Assembly: GCF_031755915.1 (NCBI RefSeq)
Contig: NC_083379.1
Span: 3,111,501 to 3,175,500 of the forward strand
DNA from: Ziziphus jujuba
Lineage: Eukaryota > Streptophyta > Magnoliopsida > Rosales > Rhamnaceae
Direction of reading: 5' to 3'
Length of the DNA: 64,000 bases
A program made the translations under genes and the position numbers. The notes below the pieces were generated by a model, which worked only from the letters and a program-made list of their open reading frames with translations, made no database searches and was not told the DNA's origin. Position 1 is the stretch's first letter. Every line of letters begins with the position of its first letter. Positions 57,702 through 64,000 of this stretch are shown piece by piece.

Positions 57702-58955
57702 GAAACGTTAAAGTAAACCATCTATTGTACTAATTTAGCAGCTTTGTATTTTCTGAAATTATATAAATCCTACAAATTTAATTTTTGTTGCAAGGTCACC
57801 CCTCCATATATTATACACGTAGTTTTATGAAATTTTCACATGTAAATCATGTGAGTAAAAATATTTTAAAGTTAATTATAATTTAATTGTATTTATATGA
57901 AAATATGAGTATTTGTAGGTGAAGAATTATTCAAAATTTTGAATATATATAAATGTACAAAAAAGATGTGATATTGTAAAAGAAAGAACATAATTATTAA
58001 AGGGTTTTATTGTAATTTACCAAAATATAGATACATTTCTGATAAAATAAAGGTGCCACTATAGTTTGCCCTCATTATTATGGATTTTTGTGCGCATAGT
58101 ACATAAAGAATATTAGATATAGAGATTTATTTTGTAAATTTTTAAAACTTTATAGACCGAGTACAATGATTTTTTTTATTTTTTTTTGGAGCTATAAGAG
58201 TACAATGAATTTATATTACGAATGTTTGTGTACATAAAACTTTTTAATACATGATACAATAGTATATATATATATATATTTCATAATTTTTTATTAATCA
58301 TAAAAGAAGAATGTCATTTAGTTATTAAAAAAAAAAAAAGGGAAGTTCCTTAACCAATACCTGGATTTTTAAAAAAAAAAAAATAGAGGACCAAAGAAGA
58401 AGAACACAAGTATACTTCATAAATAACATAAATATTTAAGCCAAAAAAAAAAAAAAAAACCATAAATAGAATAGATTAGCCCAACAAAGAAAAAAAAAAA
58501 CTAATTTCTCGAACTTCATAATTGTGTATCTTCTTTTTAAACGTACCTCTCACTGATGGTACGTTAGGTGCAAGGCCTAATAAAGGCGCACAGAACAACT
58601 TGTACGCCTTTAACAAGGGGAATTTGGCCCTTTGCCCTCACGGGCAGGGCTTTAACTGAATATACCCCCTCTTTTTTTATTTTTTTTATTTTACCTTTCT
58701 ATTTTTCAATAATTCTAAAATACTCTTATATCAAAATTAAATATTTTTACCTTTTTTTTTTTTTTTTTCCTTCACCGGCCTTTCTCTTCTCCTTCATCAC
58801 CTTTCTCCCAAAGCTGGCTCACCTCTTCTCATTCATGAAGATTTCTTCACTTAGTTGCCTTTTTTTCCAAACAACCTGATTTTATCTCTCAGGTCACTAA
58901 AATTCCATACATACCTGTTCAATTTGATAGTTCGGAATTCGAAATTAGGGTATTG
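57702..58955. other. AT-rich intergenic region
   Basis: No gene was seen. A short GC-balanced patch (58560-58660, GGTGCAAGGCCTAATAAAGGCGC) looks like a repeat fragment and is followed by T-rich sequence. Confidence 0.45.
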
Positions 58956-60780
58956 TGAAGAAAGAGAATTTTAAAAGAATTAGGGTATTGCGTTGCCACC
59001 TCGTTACAAAAAATTCCTTTTTCTTCCACGCAATCCAATACCCAATAGCCCAAACCCCTCTCCATCATCTTTTCGTTTCCTCTACCTTTTGTTTTTTTAA
59101 GAAAAAAAAACATTACATTACTCAAAAATTTAATTTAATATCCTTTTTCAACCTTCTCGTTGTTATTTCTTTTTGTTCCTTTGGTGTTTCTTCAACCCTT
59201 GTTTTATGTTTCCGCGAACTAGAGAATCAGCCAAACTGTTTTTCTAGATTGTTAAGGCTTCAGAAGAAGCTGCGTACGTCAGAGACCTCTCAGATGATTT
59301 GCTGCAGCCAACTACAAAACGGTCTCACAATGTCTCAACCAAGGAAGTCATATTCTGGAAAATTTTTAAGTGCCAACAATTGAAGTGTTCCCTGCAGCTG
59401 CTCTAACACCTGCACTAGCAGCACCAGAGATGAGAATGAATGAGTGGTCCTGAACCTCCTTTCATTTTGTCGCTTTCCATCATTTTTTGGGTAGAAAATT
59501 TGTTAGTATATGCAGACTTTCAATTGTTGCAGTAATTATGATGTAGTATCAAGTCTGTATGCAACTATAATTAGTGCCAGATTAATAAATTCCATAAGCA
59601 AGGAAATTTATCTTGTTCTATTGCTTTCTTTAAGTACTCATCAGAAAATCTGTCTTCAATATTGCAGACTGAGGGAGGAATCAGAAGCCCTTTGTTGGAG
59701 AACCCGAATATATCCCCCTAGAAAGGTAACCATGCCGAGTAGATATTGGTAAAATGCATTAGAAGGTTCTTAAACAGTCATGACATGAAGGGGTTAAAAA
59801 AAAAAAAGTTTAGAGAAGAAAGAACAAACTTCTGAACAATAATAATTATAATTAATTTCTCAATACCTTTGTCCAAATTTTGTGTTCATCTTTGGTCATA
59901 ATGAAGGACCTCTGTTTGTGTTAGGAAATCACTCTAGATTTTTTGAATAATTTCTTAGATGCTATATACATAATTTTAAATGTTTTGAGTTTCAGGCCAA
60001 GGTGTTATTACTCTTTGTACTGACTATTTCGAATGTGTTAATGGATGATGCAGGCTTGCCAGACAAGGCATCAACAACAAGATTTGCATTTGGTTGGGTA
60101 GGTTCTTCCCTGTGGTACTGTCAAATAGCTGGTGAAAATCTGAGAGTTTTGATATGTTTGCCTGCATTTGGGAAGCTTCACAAAAAAGTATTGCAGATGC
60201 CTTCTGTGGGTTTGGGTTATCAAATGTTGAACTAAGCGAGCTTGTCTTGTCCTGTGCTCCCTTTTTGCTTTGTATAAACATTCTTTTTGGAAAAAGGAAT
60301 ATATATATTTAGGAATCAATTTCTAAAATGATTAATAGGAAGAGTAACTCTTGGAATCCGTCATTTCTATTACAATAGGTATGACTCAAAATTTGATATG
60401 CAGCAATATTTGGTGGTGATTATACTGAATGTATCATTTTTTTAGGACAATGACCAAGATTTTTTCTTGCAGTCTTGATATTACAGATAATAAAATTCAA
60501 ACCATGCCATGGGCAGCGACTCTTGAAAAGGTTGTCCAGTTACAAAGTTTGCAACAGCTTTGTGTGGTTAAGGATCTTTCTGCTCATGATGTGGTGATGC
60601 AATTGATGCAGAAGGAAAACTACTTGATCGGAATGCTTAAAAAGGGAGTACTTGCATTTCCAATCTCAAAATGGGTCCCTGGTGCTGGTCCAACTGTCAA
60701 ATCTGGTTCAAAGGGAAAGTGCCGTCGTTTGATACTGACTAAAACCCTTGAGTGGACCTTAAATTGGTGCATACTATAGA
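58956..60780 (+). pseudogene. exon-like fragments of an unrecognised plant gene
   Basis: Several plus-strand stretches look like former exons. 59215-59383 reads RELENQPNCFSRLLRLQKK then LRTSETSQMICCSQLQNGL. 60429-60779 reads LDITDNKIQTMPWAATLEKV and QLQSLQQLCVVKDLSAHDVV ... LMQKENYLIGMLKKG ... ISKWVPGAGPTVKSGSKGK. Their composition is protein-like and unlike the surrounding AT-rich DNA, but frames are interrupted and I do not recognise the family. They lie on the same strand as the aminopeptidase fragments that follow and may or may not belong to one donor. Confidence 0.4.
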
Positions 60781-61323
60781 GCATGTTTGATAGGTATGTT
60801 AAACTTGACCGTGCATTTCTTGTCATGGATTTCTGTTCATATTTAAGATACATATTTTGATTGGTGCGTACAGTTGGACATATGTCAATATGTAATATGT
60901 AAAATGTCCATTTCATATTTTTGAGACAATATGTAGAAGACAAGAAGTTATTTTTAAATTTGGCAGTTCTTACAAGTTTGTTCTTTTCAAGGGATGGTTT
61001 CTTCTTATCATAGATGCTTTATTGAACTTTATACCTTGCCTTTTAAAAGACAAGGTGGCAATGCAAATTAGAGATAGCCCTCAAATAGTCAGACAACCCT
61101 TTATAACAAGGAAATTTAAAATATTTAAAAACTTGATATAATTAAACCTGTGATTTTATCCAAAGATTTGACTTTTGTTCATTTTCCAGTAAAAACATGT
61201 CACGTTTAATTTTCTGTTTGCAATTTGATATCTTAGAATGAATAAATTTTTTGCAATCAATTTATTTAGTTTGAATTCTGATTTTTCCTTATCTTATTTA
61301 CAACTGATAATTTAAAAACTTGG

Positions 61324-62302
61324 AACCCAGTGGAGTTGGAAGGTTTGAAAAAAGCACACATTCGAGATGGCATTGCAGTGGTGCAATATCTTGTCTGGTT
61401 GGATAAGCAAGTAATCCATGAAACTTGTGCATTTGTTTATTTCTTGGACAAGTAGTCAATATACCCTTTTTTGAGGAAAAGCTTTTTATGAAAACAATAA
61501 AACTAAAAAATAAAAATAAAAAGATGTCTAAGCTTTTAGTGCATATACGGATGTAGGAGATATATGGGGTTTCTGGTTACTTCTTGGAAGGAGACGAAGT
61601 GACTAAGAAAAAGCAATTGTAAGTTCATTTTTTGTTTTTCGTTTTTTTTTTTTTTTTTTTGGTTTTTTTAGGTTGTTATGCAACATCTAACATTTGATTG
61701 AGATACCAGTTGAGATGTATTGTGGCCTAAATATTTCCTGAAAGAGGAATGTAAAAAGACATAAACCGTATCAGACAATTTGTCAGTACACAACTTGTGT
61801 ATATTTCTATGTGTTTGCATGCAATGCTCTGCTTGTGCAGTTTCAATACACACTAATCAAATAATGATGGAATGATTGCAAGCATGGCAAATTTCACCAT
61901 ATAAAGATAAATAAAGTGTTTTCCAATTTCAAATGAACTTTGACATGGATATGCTAATTCCTACTTTAGCAACCACTTTCAAAAGCTAGCATGACATTCG
62001 ATGCATAACAAATTCCAATATATCAAGAGAAATAAAGGGTTGTCCACTTTTAAAATGAACTTTGACATGGATATGTTAATTCCTACTTTATTAACTACTT
62101 TCAAATGTTCTTGTTAAAAAGTGATATAGTTGAAAATGCTATACTGCAGTAAGTGCTAATCTATTTTGTTTTTCCTTTTTATTATCATTATTATTATTAT
62201 ATTTTTTTGAGTCTTGCAAAGTAATTTTGTTTGCTTTATTTTGCAAGTCCTCAAGGGTCATATTGAACTTGGGAATGCTCAATTTCCTAATGGAACCAAT
62301 GG
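61324..62302 (+). pseudogene. Xaa-Pro aminopeptidase (M24, APP1-like) gene fragment
   Basis: Three colinear exon remnants with intron-like spacers match plant cytosolic aminopeptidase P. 61324-61410 reads NPVELEGLKKAHIRDGIAVV then QYLVWLDKQ, ending at an intact GT donor. 61557-61618 reads EIYGVSGYFLEGDEVTKKKQ. About 62247-62302 reads VLKGHIELGNAQFPNGTNG. In the functional enzyme the exons between the second and third carry metal-ligand aspartates (DSGAQY...TDITRT). These are missing here. The second exon begins ATGTAG where ATGCAG is expected (Gln to stop), and its acceptor appears as GG. Introns are retained, so this is genomic DNA, not a retrocopy. It abuts the MULE reading frame starting at 62.5 kb. 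Confidence 0.75.
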
Positions 62303-62336
62303 TATTTTATTTTATTTTTTAAATTATGTATTTCAT

Positions 62337-62421
62337 TTTAAGTGAAATGTATTGACTATATTCTTGTAAGTGAAATGTATTGACTATATTTCATTTTAAG
62401 TGAAATGTATTGACTATATTC
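62337..62421. repeat. minisatellite, three ~23-28-bp units
   Basis: AAGTGAAATGTATTGACTAT occurs three times in a row with small spacer differences, immediately upstream of the MULE frame. Confidence 0.9.
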
Positions 62422-62514
62422 TATCCATTTATTGTTGATGTGTTATCCAGGGTTCCAAAGAGTATTAATACTGCTGGATGTGTTGTGAATAGGATACCTA
62501 CAAGTTCAGGATTT

Positions 62515-64000
62515 ATGACTAATGCCCCACTATCTGCAGTTCCTGCGATAGCTACTTGTACCTCTAATGCCAACATGCAGTCCCCAGCGACCAAACTTCA
62601 TGTGCCAGAAACTCAACCTGGATTCTCTGAAAATCAAATTTGTGAAAACAATGTGCAATCTGTGGAACATGATCATGATAATGAGCACTTCGACATTAAT
62701 GATATGAATGAATATCGTGGACATGATTATGATCAAGATGAACAATTTGAGGTTGAGGTCAACACTGATCGTAGTGAAGATGGGTTACGAGACATTTGTT
62801 GGACCCAACATTCTGGACTTTCAGCTGGTGATAGTCGACATGGTGAGTCTCCTTATGGTAGTAGTCCAATTGATAATGTGAATGATGATGGGCTTGCCTC
62901 TCCTTGTACCGAAAACCATTTGGACATTCGACAGGATTCTACCGCAACCATGGTTGAACTTAGGGTTAACCATCGCTTCTCATCCGTCAATGCCCATGAA
63001 ATCATTCGAATCAACCAAATCTTTGCGAGTAAGAATGCGCTACAGAAGAAGATTAGTCTTTATGCACTAAGGAGAAATTTTGAATTCAAGGTCAAGAAGT
63101 CGGATAGAGTCCGATATAAGGTTGTATGTGCAAACGACAATTGCATGTGGCGAATGCGTGCTACCAAACTACATGGTGATAATACAGATGCCTTCATGAT
63201 TAGGGCCTTCAAGGATGAGCATATTTGCTCTTTAAATATCATGAAAAGGGATCATCGTCAAGCAACAAGTTCAGTTATCGGAGACATCATCCAGCCAATG
63301 TTTGATGGGATTTCAAGGCAATACAAACCTCGAGATATCGTGCATGACATTCGCTCTAATTACGGAGTAAACATAAGCTACAACAAAGCATGGGCCGCTA
63401 AGGAAGTTGCACTATCAGGTTTGTGGGGCACGCCAGAAGATTCATATGCAAAATTTCCTTTATGGAGTCACGTTTTGAAGAGCAAAAATCCGGGCATGTT
63501 TACTCGAATTGAAACTGATGATCAAAACAGATTTTTATATTTTTTCATGGCACTTGGAGCTAGCATTAGAGGGTTCCAGCATATGCGGAGAGTCGTAGCT
63601 GTCGATGGAACTACACTGAAGAATAGATATAGAGGTTTGTTATATATTGCATCATGTTTAGATGGGAACAATCAAATTTATCCACTTGCTTATGGAATAG
63701 GCCCTGGGGAGACGGATGCGGCTTACACGTGGTTTTTTGAGAGCTTTAAAGAAGCGTTTGGGGATGATCCAAATATAGCTTTTATATCGAATAGACACAA
63801 GAGTATTGCAAAAGCAATACATACAGTTTTCCCTAATAATCACCATGGCCACTGCACATATCATCTTGGTACAAATTTACGTGCTAAGAAGTTTAAAGGT
63901 AATGTCAACGCGATTATATCAACTTTTAATGATGCAGCTAGAGCATATATTGTTGAGGATTTTGATAAGGCCATGCTTCTTTTAGAAGGGGTTAGTATTG
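62515..64000 (+). CDS. MULE (MuDR-type) transposase, N-terminal part, runs off the window
   Basis: One continuous frame of 495 codons starts at ATG 62515 (open upstream to 62404) and continues past the window end. Residues 1-150 are acidic and low complexity. About 170-215 is the FAR1/MuDR-type DNA-binding region (ISLYALRRNFEFKV ... VCANDNCMWRMRA). Next come RQATSSVIGDIIQPMF and the DDE core: VAVDGTTLKNRYRG (first Asp, residue 364), LAYGIGPGETDAAYTWFF, then FISNRHKSIAKAI (residues 423-435) and HHGHCTYHL. In this family the second catalytic Asp is the D of SDRH. Here it reads N426 (AAT 63790-63792), so catalysis is probably lost although the frame is intact. The third catalytic Glu and the SWIM finger lie outside the window. 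It is a different copy from the one at 1-714, since both run in plus orientation off opposite ends. Confidence 0.9.
   Translation, partial: MTNAPLSAVPAIATCTSNANMQSPATKLHVPETQPGFSENQICENNVQSVEHDHDNEHFDINDMNEYRGHDYDQDEQFEVEVNTDRSEDGLRDICWTQHSGLSAGDSRHGESPYGSSPIDNVNDDGLASPCTENHLDIRQDSTATMVELRVNHRFSSVNAHEIIRINQIFASKNALQKKISLYALRRNFEFKVKKSDRVRYKVVCANDNCMWRMRATKLHGDNTDAFMIRAFKDEHICSLNIMKRDHRQATSSVIGDIIQPMFDGISRQYKPRDIVHDIRSNYGVNISYNKAWAAKEVALSGLWGTPEDSYAKFPLWSHVLKSKNPGMFTRIETDDQNRFLYFFMALGASIRGFQHMRRVVAVDGTTLKNRYRGLLYIASCLDGNNQIYPLAYGIGPGETDAAYTWFFESFKEAFGDDPNIAFISNRHKSIAKAIHTVFPNNHHGHCTYHLGTNLRAKKFKGNVNAIISTFNDAARAYIVEDFDKAMLLLEGVSI

Noticed and set aside
58568..58879. 103-codon Phe/Ile/Leu-rich frame
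   Set aside because: Produced by a T-rich tract. No signal of selection or homology.

Overview
The window looks like nuclear DNA of a eudicot plant. It is AT-rich, its genes are split by GT-AG introns, and it carries plant family-1 glycoside hydrolases, a plant-type RING protein and dense plant transposons. The glucosidase sequences resemble the beta-glucosidase 12/13 and prunasin-hydrolase-like group, so a Rosales-like species is a reasonable guess, but nothing here names a species. No prokaryotic or organellar features are visible.

Layout. 1-714 is the 3' end of a Mutator-like (MULE) transposase. 1.44-7.83 kb holds an orphan first exon and a nearly complete 13-exon beta-glucosidase gene on the minus strand with two lesions. 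9.58-14.88 kb is a plus-strand RING-finger gene whose exons 3-7 are tandemly duplicated and joined in frame (1,209 codons can be followed). 16.06-29.03 kb is a head-to-tail pair of decayed Helitrons. The first is split by a 1,140-bp LTR and by a 2,747-bp solo LTR. The second ends in a classic hairpin plus CTAG terminus. 31.96-32.32 kb is a small minus-strand gene with a probable nonsense lesion. 32.44-35.38 kb is a non-autonomous element with 268-bp inverted arms lying between (TA)n tracts, followed by a 161-bp foldback MITE also in (TA)n. 35.8-47.4 kb holds three more solo LTRs of the same ~2.8-kb family. 48.0-57.2 kb is a decaying beta-glucosidase array: two truncated copies and one 13-exon copy with broken splice donors and frameshifts. 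59.0-62.3 kb contains exon-like fragments, some clearly from an Xaa-Pro aminopeptidase. 62.5 kb to the end is the N-terminal part of a second MULE transposase.

Overall this was probably a tandem beta-glucosidase cluster plus a RING gene that was later expanded by nested transposons. Most coding sequences are disabled. The RING gene is the best candidate for something still expressed, and its exon-duplicated, two-module structure is the most unusual object in the window. All four ~2.8-kb LTRs are solo with intact 5-bp target duplications, so LTR-LTR recombination has been active. Several other rearrangements have junctions at short homologies or at (TA)n tracts.
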